This document shows, one piece after another, positions 47,563 to 59,059 of a stretch of 64,000 nt of DNA. The notes under the pieces were generated by a model. It had not been told where the DNA came from. It ran no database searches and saw only the letters and a program-made list of their open reading frames with translations. Every line of letters begins with the position of its first letter. Within the stretch, counting starts at the first letter, position 1. The stretch covers positions 1,364,001 to 1,428,000 of the forward strand of contig WARS01000012.1 in assembly GCA_008933995.1 (NCBI GenBank), given 5' to 3'. This stretch comes from Datnioides undecimradiatus. Its lineage: Eukaryota; Chordata; Actinopteri; Lobotiformes; Datnioididae. Both the position numbers and the translations under genes were made by a program.

Positions 47563-48840
47563 AGTACAAGGTTCAAGCTTTTCGAATCTGCTCATATGAT
47601 TTGTTCAAGTGAGCAAAAGTACCCCAGAATGTTTTTATAAGTTTCATTATATGAATGTGTTTTGAAAAAAAATCCTGCTGTCATTAAAAATAATGAAATG
47701 GAATTAAAAAGTCTGTTATGATCATGCAGATGCAGTTAAATGATATGTATTTCATTAAATTATATCTCATTTTTTTGCACCTTTGAATTACCTCTCCTTG
47801 TGGTTTAGCGCACCTTAATGTCTTATTAAATTTAACAAGGTTCAGTGGGAATTTTTTCACAGAGCTATATGACCAATGCTGAAATAGACCATACTATAGG
47901 TCACATGTTCCAATGTTGAAAACAAAATTAATTATCTTGTATTTTCACCCTTGGAGTCACTGAGAAACCAGACTAACTAAAACAGTGTGACTTCCCGCCC
48001 AAGGACTTTCCTGGGACCGCTCTTGAAAAGACGGCATACGGACATTCCTCGCCCAAAGGGTTAATGTTGATGAAAAACAAACAAACATGTCCATAAATAG
48101 GTGCTTTTTTTCCTGGAAGAGAGACTTTATATGCTACGAGCTCATTTGAAATTCAGCTGAATGTCTCACACAATGGTCGAACATACAGGGCTGACGACGG
48201 GGGGTAAATTAGAGCTCGGAGATGAATTATCAAACAATTAAAAAAAAAAAAACAGAAAAGAGGCTGAGCCAAAGGGAAACAGAGCACAGATGATATTGGC
48301 TATGGTTCTGATGATGCTCTTGTCTTTCTGGGTTAAGTCAGTTTGTCCTCTGATCTGTTTTGTTCTCCCGTTTCCATGTTTTTGGCAGCTGTAATGCGGC
48401 ACGAGCTGCTTCAAAACTGAAACAGTTGAAAAAATGAGGTGGTTTATTTCAAAATCTATTTCTGAGCAATCAACGAATCAAATATGAAGTCACATGAGCT
48501 GACAGTGAGACCAGTAAAATGGCAAAGGATGTGTCCATCCCCACCCCCACTCTCTCTGCTTCCTGCTCTCTGTGTTCCAGCGATATTCATTTTGATTTCA
48601 ATTAAAGATCCTGAGTGTGACTCTCGGAGAGAAATTGCCTGCCTTTAATTAGGTAGTCTAAGTTCATGGAAGCAATTGTTGTTTCCCCAGCACTTTCAAT
48701 TTGATGAGCCAAGGACTCCCATTTTATAGCTATGAATGAATATGGTTTCATACCCCTCAGGTTCCTTGTCCTGCTAACTGTCTCGCAACCAGAGAATATT
48801 ACTTGTGTGTTTCTCATTAGTCGCTGGGGTTATGCTGCAG

Positions 48841-48869
48841 TTTGTGTGTGTTCTCTGTGTGTGTGTGTG
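48841..48869. repeat. GT-rich simple sequence
   Basis: Two short TG runs (48842-48849 and 48856-48869) separated by TTCTC. An open frame running through it (48842-49162) is a by-product of the repeat and has no domain. Confidence 0.7.
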
Positions 48870-49201
48870 TCCTCTGGCCGTGCTCTGGACTGCAGGTGGG
48901 CTCCTCCATCTGTGATGAAGAGGTCAGTAGCTGGCTAGGACCACATGGTGCGGTGCATGCCGCTGCCCGCTGGTCAATAATCTATTACAGGACATCCCTC
49001 CTCCTCCTCCATGTGACTAATGCACTGCACAGAGATGGCGTCCCAGAGGTTAATGCTGCTCTGCTGACCCCGGCTCCGTCTGACAAACACTGTCAATGCT
49101 CAATTCGGAAAAGCTCTTCCACAGCCAAATATCAGGTCGGTACACTTCAGGCAGTTGCTTGAGTGCCATTCGGTGACTTATACAAATGTCCAAAAGTGAT
49201 G

Positions 49202-49233
49202 TATACTTTAACCTCACAGTCATTGTCTTCAGT
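49202..49233. repeat. exact 32-bp direct repeat, copy 1
   Basis: Identical base for base to 50069-50100 (it starts TATACTTTAACCTCACAG and ends TTGTCTTCAGT). The flanks differ on both sides. The copies are 867 bp apart in the same orientation. Confidence 0.9.
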
Positions 49234-50068
49234 CAGAATCGCTAACTGTCAGGTCACATTTCTTTTCATGCTGTAGAGATAACCCAGAAATCTCCATAGA
49301 TTAACATACAGATTCTAATCTCCACAGAGTTTTGCCTCGTTGTGGATGATGTTGGATGCTAGCACATGAAAGTCCTTTAAAAAGGAGAAGTCATTGGAAA
49401 GGTTATGTTGGCCCTGCAACTGATTCTGACGTCTGAATGCAACAATAAATGACCCCGAAATAACTAAACTAAGCTTAACTGGAGGCAAAAACACGGGTAA
49501 ACTGTACACAGACATTTTGTGTGCACTCACTTTTGGTTTTAACTTCAAATAAATGATAATCAAGATAATCTGTTTACTTGTTTACAACCTGTACGATCAT
49601 CTGGCCTTTCTTGCCTATGCAAGTAGTGAAGTTACTATGTTCTCATACTTCAGAATGTACTTTGGTGGGTCTGAATCCATCATAAAATATAAATTACAGT
49701 CTGAGTCTACTTGTCTGAAGGAATTAGCCTAATGCAAAGACACAGTAGCATGCAGAGGTTAAGTCAGAGAAAATAAAAACTTAAATACACAAATTTAATG
49801 TAATTTTCTGTGTTGAATTCCTTGCTTTCAATGTCTGTCTTAAGTGTTTGGCCCAAAGACGCCAGCAGATGCTTCTTGCTTGTTTCAAAGGCTTTTTACT
49901 TGTAAGAGAAACACATGAGATGGATTGGGGTCATGTGACAGGGACGGCCAATCATGAACACTTTAACCTTTGATCACAAAACTCCTTTGTTATCTTACAC
50001 GAGCTACAAATCAACACTTTTTTTTGTCCAGTATGGATGTAAATAGCCTCAAATTAAAGCTAAACATC

Positions 50069-50100
50069 TATACTTTAACCTCACAGTCATTGTCTTCAGT
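50069..50100. repeat. exact 32-bp direct repeat, copy 2
   Basis: Second copy of the 32-bp sequence at 49202-49233, in the same orientation. The intervening 867 bp shows no mobile-element ends. Confidence 0.9.
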
Positions 50101-50499
50101 GTGCTCGAACACAGAGCCGACACAAAGACAATCACATCACAGTCCTGACTGCACTCTAAATGTCGGGCATTACATTACAACGCTCTGCTGTGATTATCTC
50201 TGTGTTTGCTGCTGTTAAGTTAAAGCTGCCTCACTGTGTGCTGTGGATAACATATCTCTCGATAGCAGCCTGATTGGTGGAGCATCATGTTATTCTGACA
50301 ACCCTCACTTCCAATCAATTCATGCCACAAATTCTAACTCACATCCACTCAAGCATTGCCTCTGGCCTTGTTCGTCTATTTCCCTTCTCCCCTGTTGGCT
50401 TCTCCAGCCTCTCTCTTTCTCCGTCAGTTCAATAAATGCAGCAGTCAATGCGACCAACTATACATCAGCTGTGCTCACATCCTTACAAAAATATTTTTA

Positions 50500-51285
50500 A
50501 ATCTGTGAGAAACAAGTCATAATTTGCATTCACTGGTATTTGCACTGTGGTTACGAGCCTCATAAATGAACTGGATTATGGTTTGTGAGAAGGCGCGTTC
50601 GCACTGTATTCATCGTGAATAAAATCCACAACATTAAAGCGATGTTTCTTTGTTTCACCCCTCTGTTTTAATAAATCACCTGCTGCCTCTGCAACTAGCT
50701 GTCATTTGAAATTCTAGCAGCGGGTCTCGTCTGAGTGCGATGAGGACCGTGGGCAGGCCTCATGTCTGCGTGTGGAGCAGAAGGAAATTAGCCGCACCTG
50801 AATGACAAGGCAAAGGCTCCCACCCCCAGAGGGACTGTGATCTACACACAAACTCCCTTTTAATAGACTTACACCTCATTTGGCCTCTAAAGCTTGTTGA
50901 AGGGTCCCAGAGGACGGGGAGGGGGAGGCGGGCCCCTCAGAGGTCAACCCCGCTGCTCGCTGTAAACCAGCTGCAGTGAAAGGGAGAGCTTGATTAGATG
51001 GCCATTCACACCCAGAAGGGGACCGCCGTGGAGGGACAATGCCACATTTTCCCTTGCAAAACAACAGGGACATTTTGTCTGGCCTGTCGTGAGCAATATC
51101 TGTTATGCTGAGGAAGGCTGCTTGAAAAAGCTCAGAGGGGACCGGGTGATACTGCGTGTAGAGACGACTGGCTTCAAACTGTAATTGCACCTGTTTAAAA
51201 AAACATGCATGTGTACTGATTCGGTAACTTGCTTTGTTTAAAGTTGTTATGTCAGGATAATCCCAATCTCATGAAAAAATAAAAC
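50500..51285. other. intergenic DNA with a balanced-composition block
   Basis: The part 50690-51190 is GC-balanced and free of obvious repeats. A minus frame (50876-51190) and a plus frame (50990-51184) overlap in it, neither showing a domain. A non-coding element is more likely than a gene. Confidence 0.3.
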
Positions 51286-51289
51286 ACAA

Positions 51290-51675
51290 AAACACTTTTT
51301 TGCTGTCTTGCTGAGATGTGACATCACTCTCATAACTGTAAACTGCCTATGAAGCTACCGTTAGCAGCCTGCTAACTACGCTTAGCATAAAGTGTGTACA
51401 CTGTGCAAAAAATTTGTATAACAATAAAAATTAGCTGTTATACCGAGGTATGCACCAAACTATTTATTAGCCAGCTTCCTGGAGTCTGTGCTGGTTGCCT
51501 GGCAACTGGTCCTGCTAAGAAGTAGGTTGCATAAAATGCCACATTAAATTAAGAATTGTAGTTTTTATACTTTGTTTTAGTAAACAACCAAGATGCAACA
51601 TGTTAACAAGTCCTCCTTTTTTCCAGTCTAAGTGCTAAGCTAAGCTAGTTAGCTGCTGGTGGTAGCTTCATGCAT
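51290..51675. repeat. dispersed GCTTAGC-rich repeat, copy 2
   Basis: Diverged relative of 47239-47562, with the same order of shared words ending in GTGCTAAGCTAAGCTAG and TAGCTTCAT. An inserted segment in the middle (about 51400-51590) is not shared. Confidence 0.55.
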
Positions 51676-53990
51676 GAGGATGGTGTCAATCCTCAAGGTT
51701 AATTCCTGGCAAGAAAGTGGATTAGCTTGACGCTTTAACCACCCACAAGATACTCACACCACAGGCTAACGTAATAGGCAAAAGTTGATATAGATAGATT
51801 AAGATTTCATCTTTTAGTCATATTGTGGTGATTTTAAACAAGATCCTACGACAAAAATATAATCTAGCTACAACGGATTGCAAAGTCAAACCTCAACACA
51901 CATCGTTTTATGCAAATTTGTTAAAGTTGTCTGGAAGTCAAACAATACAATCCTTTAAAACTGGTCCTCTTTTGCCTCTTTCACTTGTGCGCTTACACTG
52001 GTCTGCAGTGTATTTCAGCAGCTATAGAGTCTGACTTTAAACCCTGTAATAATACCATGTTCTCTGTCTGAGCTCAGGCTTGTAGTTTCAGGCATAATAT
52101 GAAGTCACTTTGGCTCATTTGAGCATCAAAGGTTCTCAGACGCTTGTAATTGGAGAGATAAACCCTGTGATCTGCACATTTGCAGAGAAGACAAAGAAAG
52201 CTGAACATAGTTTTTTTTTATAGAGAATGGTCTTTGTAATAATTAGTTAAATAAGCAATTTATCAGTGCTTTTATTTTGACATTCACGCTTATTAAACTA
52301 GAGTTGTAAAGCTTAAGGCGTTCATGAAAAGGTTTGAATTAGCATGAAAGAGTGTAGTATAAAGTGGATTTCATCAACTCTGACAAACAGTTTATTTGGG
52401 GACTTTAAAATGGCGTTACGTCTGACAGTTTGTCTACTCGGGCTACTAAACAATAAACCCCAGCAACCCTAATTGTCCATCAGCAAACAGGCTTCAAGCG
52501 ACACGTGACGATAAACTGGGAATTCATTGTGCCCGTGTGCCTGGCTCGATGCTCTCACTGTCTGTTTTTCTCTTTACACATCATTCAATGACATCCAAAA
52601 ACATTGATGGTTAATTATTTCTGACGACGCTCTGTGCATAGCTCCTGTATCCCCGGGTTAATTCTGAAGCATTCCCTTATCTTCCCATGGGTATAGAGTT
52701 TGCATTTTAAGTGAGGCACAGCACAGACACTCAGCAGCATCTTAACTTCCTAAGTTGAAGTGTGGCTGGGGTTAAGTGGTCCCTATGCTCACAGCACCTA
52801 TCTCAGCCCAAACATGACAGCTGGGGACTTGACTGTTGCTATGGAAATCACCCCCACCTCCCTCCTCCCTTCAAGTGCATGAAAATGCCCCAGACTGCTC
52901 ATTTGAGACCATACAAGTCCTCCTCCTTCTCCCTGTGTTAACAAGTCAACTTTTGTGTTGTTCTGCCCTGTTTCAAACAGGGTTTATTGCAAATGGAAAA
53001 TGGCTCGGGGTGCACTCGGGTGCTTAACGGTGCTCAGCTCGGCTTTGCAGCTGGAAAATTTCCTAGAATGGGCTCCTGTAAGCTGGCTCGAGATGGAGAC
53101 TAGGAAATTGTTTGCTTCACAGTCTACCTCATTTTTAAATAATCACGATAGACATGTAATGCAAAACATACAGTTTGTTGGAAAGATGTTTTAAATGGCT
53201 GATTAATGTGAAGACTATCTATTCTATCAGGATCAAAAGTAAAAATCCTAATTATATTCATTATATCAAACCCTCTTTGATGCTATCTCATCTCATGTCA
53301 ATGTTTTCTTCCATTATGCTGTATTGTCAATGCCATGGTCTGCCTTTTCCTGTGCAGCAGTCAAATCCTATGCAAGGACTTTGCAGATAGCAATGCATAC
53401 ATGAGTTTTGCACGAGTTGCTCTTTTTTGTTGTTGTTGTATTTACACTCAAACCGTGTTTGCTGCACCCAGTCTTTGAGAAAAGTGTCTTTTTTACAGAG
53501 CTGTGCGACCTGTACCATTGAAATTTACCAGTAACCACAAGCTCTGTCAGATCAGCCATTTTTAAAAACTCCTGACAGCTGATTTTCTTTTTGGCCAAGG
53601 AAATGAGTTGTCAACACATCACTGAAATAAATCACCTCTTAACTTTTTAGCAAACAGTTTTAGCAATAGCATTCATTTAGAGTCTGCTGTTTGGGGCCAC
53701 GCAGGTAACATGAGGCAGGTTTTTAGGTCTTTTTCACTGACAGCTGCCTTGTGCGGCTGAAAAATAGTGGGACTGAACCAAAACAGTTAGTTTACGGAAA
53801 GCTAAAGCAGTGACACTCACCATAAAGCTCTGTGAAGCCAAGGGGAGCTGCAGATTCAAGTGATCATTATTTACTGTTTCATCAATACAAGTCACCCATT
53901 TGTGACTTAGTTTTCACATTAATATATGATACACTGTCTAATACATATATACAGTACATCGATATGTTCAAACGTGTTGTACCATGATTT
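51676..53990. other. intergenic DNA
   Basis: AT-rich, with no exon or RNA gene recognised. The stretch 52640-53130 is more balanced in composition. The open frame 52955-53194 and others have no recognisable domain. Confidence 0.35.
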
Positions 53991-53994
53991 CTAC

Positions 53995-54030
53995 ATCTAT
54001 ATACATATACATACGCATATGTATATAGAT
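53995..54030. repeat. perfect 14-bp-arm inverted repeat
   Basis: ATCTATATACATAT (53995-54008) is followed after eight bases by its exact reverse complement ATATGTATATAGAT (54017-54030). It lies in a TATA/CATA-rich low-complexity patch, which makes such hairpins more likely by chance. Confidence 0.85.
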
Positions 54031-54519
54031 CATTAGATCATTATATACATTTCATATTTGGGTAATTCCTAAACACTCAGCTGCTGCCTTCACGTCATGT
54101 CTCTTGTTCTGTAAATATGAACTGCTGACTGGGAGGAAAAAACGTTCATCCGACTCCTGAAGGTAGCTGCAGGAGGGATATGTATAATTTTGACATCTTC
54201 CACCTGCACGGTGTCAGGAACTTTTCCTCGTAAGTTGTAAACATAGCAGGAAGTCTAATCACAAAAGAAAAACCATTTACATTACTTTTTTTCCCCCACG
54301 TTATACCTGCAGGATGGCAGGGATGATATTTAAAAAGCCCCTCCAATTATGTGAGGTTTTAACTTTTTATTCTGATCGTTGTAAAGCCACGATTTCAGCA
54401 CTCAGAAATCAAGAGTAAGCCTTAAAACACAAGTCACAAAGAAGTGTTTTTTTTTTCAGAAATTCATTTTAAAGCTGTCAATTTTAAGTTTCACCACTCA
54501 AACTCTTGGTATAAACACT

Positions 54520-55720
54520 GTTTATCCCCCCGAGAAGCTGCCTTTAAAAAGTGCTGGAGGAGCTTCATAGCGTCGCCACCATAAATAATTATCTGCTATA
54601 CATTTCATCACTCCCACTCCTTTCCTGTCTCGATCAATCCTGAGCCGAGGAGCCTCGCATGCTGCTGTAAAATGACTGGGAGCTGATGGATACAGTCCCC
54701 AGCAGAGCACGTGACCTGTCTCCATCGGCGCTTATGGCACCACATTTAATCTAAATGTAGTCCTTGACAACGGGAGGATCCTCGCTTGAATGTGTGGGAT
54801 CTTTGTAGATGGAAATTTTTTATATATATGTTCTTCCTTGTGGTTTTTGTTCTGAAAATGGACAGTTTAGATCATCTGTTTTCTGTCATTTTTGGAGCAA
54901 AGTGGTTAATTTGAGAATCAAGAAAGAAAGAAAACAAAGCACTCACATGATTTATTGTTTGATTTAATCTGAACAACAATAATTAGTGACAGAGTGATAG
55001 TGACACGCTTGTTGAGAAAGTTGTATCAGTGTTGGCTGTGAGGATGCAGGTGGGAGCTGACCAATCCCGTGCCAGCTCTTCTCCACTCAGCTCCTTTCTC
55101 CAGGGCAAAGCGCTGGCCTGCTGAGAGCACACATGAGCGGTCCACGGAAGTGCCGAGATCCCGACAGCTCTAACCCCCCCGTCGACATCTCATCCGTCTT
55201 GCAGTGTGTTGGCACTGTGAAGGGTAAACTGGGCTGATCTGTGGGACAGGCGGGGAGGGCACAGGAGAGCAGCCTTCCCACCGGAGCCCCGGACCAGCAC
55301 GCTCAGATTAGAGGAAATTTGTTCCACAATATTGTGGCCTCCTGCTTTCCAAAGCTGGGCCCGCACAGAAGGCAGAGGCAGAGATTTGGGCGGTGGCCAA
55401 GCCTTTTTCGTCGGGCTCCTCGTTCGCGCCACATGTGCCGAGCTCGACTCCCCACTGATCCTTCTAGCTTTATAGCCTCCCTGCCTGATGGAACAAATGC
55501 TACATCGCAGAAAATAAACTTATCTCATTTGGATGACAACACATTCCCCCAGGTTATAATGTTGCACCATTTTGAAAAGGCAGACAGGGTCAATTGTACA
55601 TTTCCAGCTCAACCAGGGAGTCTTTTGCTGTGAAAGTGTCTGTCTCGCCACATGCCTGACAGTGAATTTGGAACAATTTGCCTTATTGACTCCCTTGGTG
55701 TTTGGTGTAAAGTATCCCCC
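54520..55720. other. candidate conserved non-coding block D
   Basis: Two balanced-composition sub-blocks, about 54520-54730 (with CATAAATAATTATCTG) and 55080-55660, in gene-poor DNA. The plus frame 55241-55633 (130 codons) is the longest here but lacks domains and splice support, and the opposite strand is open too. Called on texture only. Confidence 0.22.
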
Positions 55721-57099
55721 TTGCATGGCGCTAAACGTATAGCTTTCTTTACAGATACATCACATTTTTTCTTTTCATGAACAACAGAAGAAGGGAGTTG
55801 TTTTATAATAGGTATGTTTCAATCCATTACATCAGCCAGTGTTTTGTTTTTTTTTTTTTCTTCCCAGAGTGGAGGATGCATGACATGATTGATGACCTTA
55901 GTAGATTATCCCCAATACAAAAGCCATCATTGAACAGCAGGGCTGCCATTGTGTGTGGGATGTCTCCCATTGATTTAAGTAGTATATTTTCATGATCTAT
56001 AAAGAGGCCAGCTGGAGAGAAAATTGTTTGCTTTCAAACATTTAGTGCCTATAAGCCATCACACTCGTGATTAGAAAATGATTATCACTCTTTGAACTCC
56101 TTTATGTTGTTGTTTTTTTTTTCCTGGAACAAGACTTAATACTTAAGTTTGTTTTTGCCAACTGAATTAGATTAAAAAGTCAGTAAGCCTAAATTAAAAA
56201 AAACAAAAAACCAAGCTTACTCTCTCAGTAACTCAACTGACAATTAAGCTTTTGTTTTCTTATGGTATTGCATCTCTCAGTGTTGTCAAGTGGTTTTAAT
56301 AATTAATATCCTATATATACAACATGCATATAGCATACCATATAATATAACATTATTTGTATCACCTCTGTCATTGCAGCTAAAGAAAATCTCATATTGT
56401 TGCGACCGCAGTTAATAGTTTTGGTTTTATCAGATGAAGTCTGCCTGCCTTATATTCAGTTTTTCTTTTTTATCCAGCAAATGTGAAAATCCCATACTTT
56501 ACAGAAGTCACGTAGAGGACGAGACACCTGAGACTGTTTGAACACTGCGTCCCAGAAGTTGTTAGGTTCAAACTACTTAAGCAGGTGTTTAAGGTTAGGA
56601 AAAGATCTGGCTTTAATTAGCTATTGAGAAGTTCTGCTTCAAGTCATTGGGGTTTTTCACAATCTGGACAACAACAAAGTCTTTCTGTAAACCTAAGCAG
56701 GTGTTTAAAGCTGTATTAAACCTGTTAATGTTAATTGTTGTGTCAGGAGTACATAGATTCTGGACTTTGTGAAGAGTTTCAATGAACATTTCTCTTATTA
56801 TGTTGAAAAAAAGAACCCAGCTTTTCAAACAAAATACATGCTTTTGCAAACTGTCTGCCTGGCTGTGCTCGTAGAGGAAAGGGACAAGACTTGTATTTCA
56901 CAGTTTCGGTGACTTGATCCTTTCAGGGGGGACCCACGCTGCGAGCACACAGCACCAACACTTGTTAACTTACTTGTTAATTCACAAGAACAGCTGCAAC
57001 TTCTTCACATTAGATTTAAAAAAAAAAAAAATCTGAATCAAATTGTGCGTCTTGCTGAGGGCGACCTGCAGAGGAGCAGCAGTTTTCCCCACTCCTTTC

Positions 57100-57780
57100 T
57101 TCTGGTCCCTTCAGCCAGTCCTCCCATTCATTCCTAAACAACTCTCTAATAGACCTCCTCTGTCCACTGAGAACCGATTAACCGCAGATTTGTTTTCATC
57201 TCTCTGACAAGCCAAAAGAGAAGTGTACTTTGCACACAAAGGGAACCCAAAAGAGCCACAAAACAAAAAAGCTGAAAGAAAAGACCAGAGGATATCATTA
57301 TACACAAATTAATTCTCTCCTGAGCTGTAGCTGCCCCCGTCCTTTGGCTAAGAATTGGGAGTGTCTTAATTGCTTTATCACTTAGCCTTGTGCTTCCCAG
57401 CAATCAAGTTGCTTCCATTTAATTCAAGTGCCACAAAGATGGGGAGAAAGTGGCCTCTCCCCGGCCCTGGAGCATAATAGACAGTGGAGAGTGAGGATAC
57501 ACCCTCCAAATTGGAAAACACTGGGCCCTAGATTAACAGAAATGAACACCATTAGCCTGGCAATGAAAAAATCATTTTCCCCCTCAGGTGTTTTGGAAGG
57601 CACAGTCTGACTGCGGCTGCGGCCGCAACTCTGAGGCTTTTTTCATCTGACCCTTGTGAATATTCAAGAGCCGAGGGATTTGAGACAATGTTTAGTATCA
57701 ATTTACAGTTTTAATAAAGGCCAGGCGAGAAGATGTGTCAGAACATAATCCTGATTAAAGAGGAATATTAATTACAGCAT
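57100..57780. other. candidate conserved non-coding block E
   Basis: A run of nearly 700 bp with high word complexity, homeodomain-type cores (CAAATTAATTC near 57306, TTAATTGC near 57367, TTTAATTC near 57419) and a NotI-type GCGGCCGC at about 57620. There is no coding frame. It is the strongest enhancer-like texture in the right half, though conservation was not tested. Confidence 0.3.
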
Positions 57781-59001
57781 CTTGTCAACAGATATGCCAG
57801 TCTACTGGGAAATATCTGGGGACGATGTTATCTATATAAAAAATAAAAATCACTTTACTCTTTGTAGTTATTGTCCTTATAAGCCCAGTTTAGTGGTATT
57901 GAAATTAAAGTCAAAATGAATTCAAAGTGCATTTTTGCTAAAAGTGGTAGGCATGACATACAGAAAACATCTAGCGACACAGATAAACATGTTGAGGTAT
58001 ATTAAAGCACTTATGTATAGCTGACAGCTCACAGAGTTTGGAGATAATAAGTAACCAATAAGAAATTAAACTCAGTTTTAACAGGAAGTAATGTCTAACA
58101 AAGGCAAGTGTTATCTTTAAAACTCTGCTACGGAAGGCATCAGTGCTAATGTTAGCAAGCTAACAGAAGCACCTTCAGGTCTTCAGCTGGAAACTAGTTG
58201 GCCTAGCTCAGAAGCTTCCACTTTCTGATTGCAATAACAATTGAATAGCATGATCCTACCAAAGTCTGACTGTTGTAAAGGGCTTTGGTTGCTGTTGGTT
58301 GATTGCTAATGTTTTTTCAGATGGCTGAAAACGGGGGAAAACAGCCTCTCCCAACAGTCGTAGCAACACTGGCTCTTAGACGTGACGATGTTAGGAACAG
58401 AAAAGGTTTTATGCTCTTTTGAAAAACACACAGTAAGATACAACTGATACACACAGTAGCGGCCGTACCTGTATAGTTTACATATCCTTCTACAAACAGT
58501 GAGGATAATTCATATTCAGTTTGACTGAAACAAACCTCTCTGTGATGCATGTTTCAGCAGCGATCTGATGTGTCGATGTTTTCTGACAAACCCACAGCAG
58601 ACATCTGCAGACATGAGACTGTTCACTGATCTTGATCAGCAAGGGCTGTTCTCACACTTCTGCAGCTCTTGAGATGGAAGTGAATGACAGGTGCATGAAA
58701 TAAAATCCCTCGTCGCAGAGAGCTTGCATTTTATTTCTAAACGTGGCACCTGTAGGGCATTCATTCTGTCTTTGTCTCCGGGAACGTTGACAGGTTTTTG
58801 TGACCACATGTTTCTTTTCAGCCTGTCCACCAAACTCTTCCTGCACCTCCATTCAGGTTAATCAGGTGTAATTTAAAATCCAAAATTCCTGACAGTACAT
58901 TTTCTGATGGTATTGCCTGTATGTTCTGCATGGCTGTTTGGATCAAAGACTGGTTATCTCTTCTATTGAGCTGTTCTAACCTCTGTCCACTCTCATTACA
59001 G
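57781..59001. other. intergenic DNA
   Basis: Mixed sequence including a short GCTAATGTTAGCAAGCTAAC patch near 58146, similar in wording to the repeats at 47.3 and 51.4 kb. No gene recognised. Confidence 0.35.
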
Positions 59002-59051
59002 GCAGGCAGCGGTGAATTTCCTAAGCAATCAGGACTATCGTTCCCGGGCAG
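59002..59051 (+). CDS. weak orphan exon candidate
   Basis: Fifty bases lie between a CTCTCATTACAG acceptor and a donor G|GTATAG. Two frames are open; one reads QAAVNFLSNQDYRSRA, which looks protein-like. Its phase does not fit direct splicing to the candidate at 60584. No family is recognised. It could equally be chance within non-coding DNA. Confidence 0.12.
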
Positions 59052-59059
59052 GTATAGAC

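Noticed and set aside
50876..51190. 104-codon minus-strand open frame
   Set aside because: It overlaps an open plus frame, and has no recognisable domain and no splice partners.
55241..55633. 130-codon open frame on the plus strand
   Set aside because: No domain or splice support; the opposite strand is also open, and the composition explains the length.
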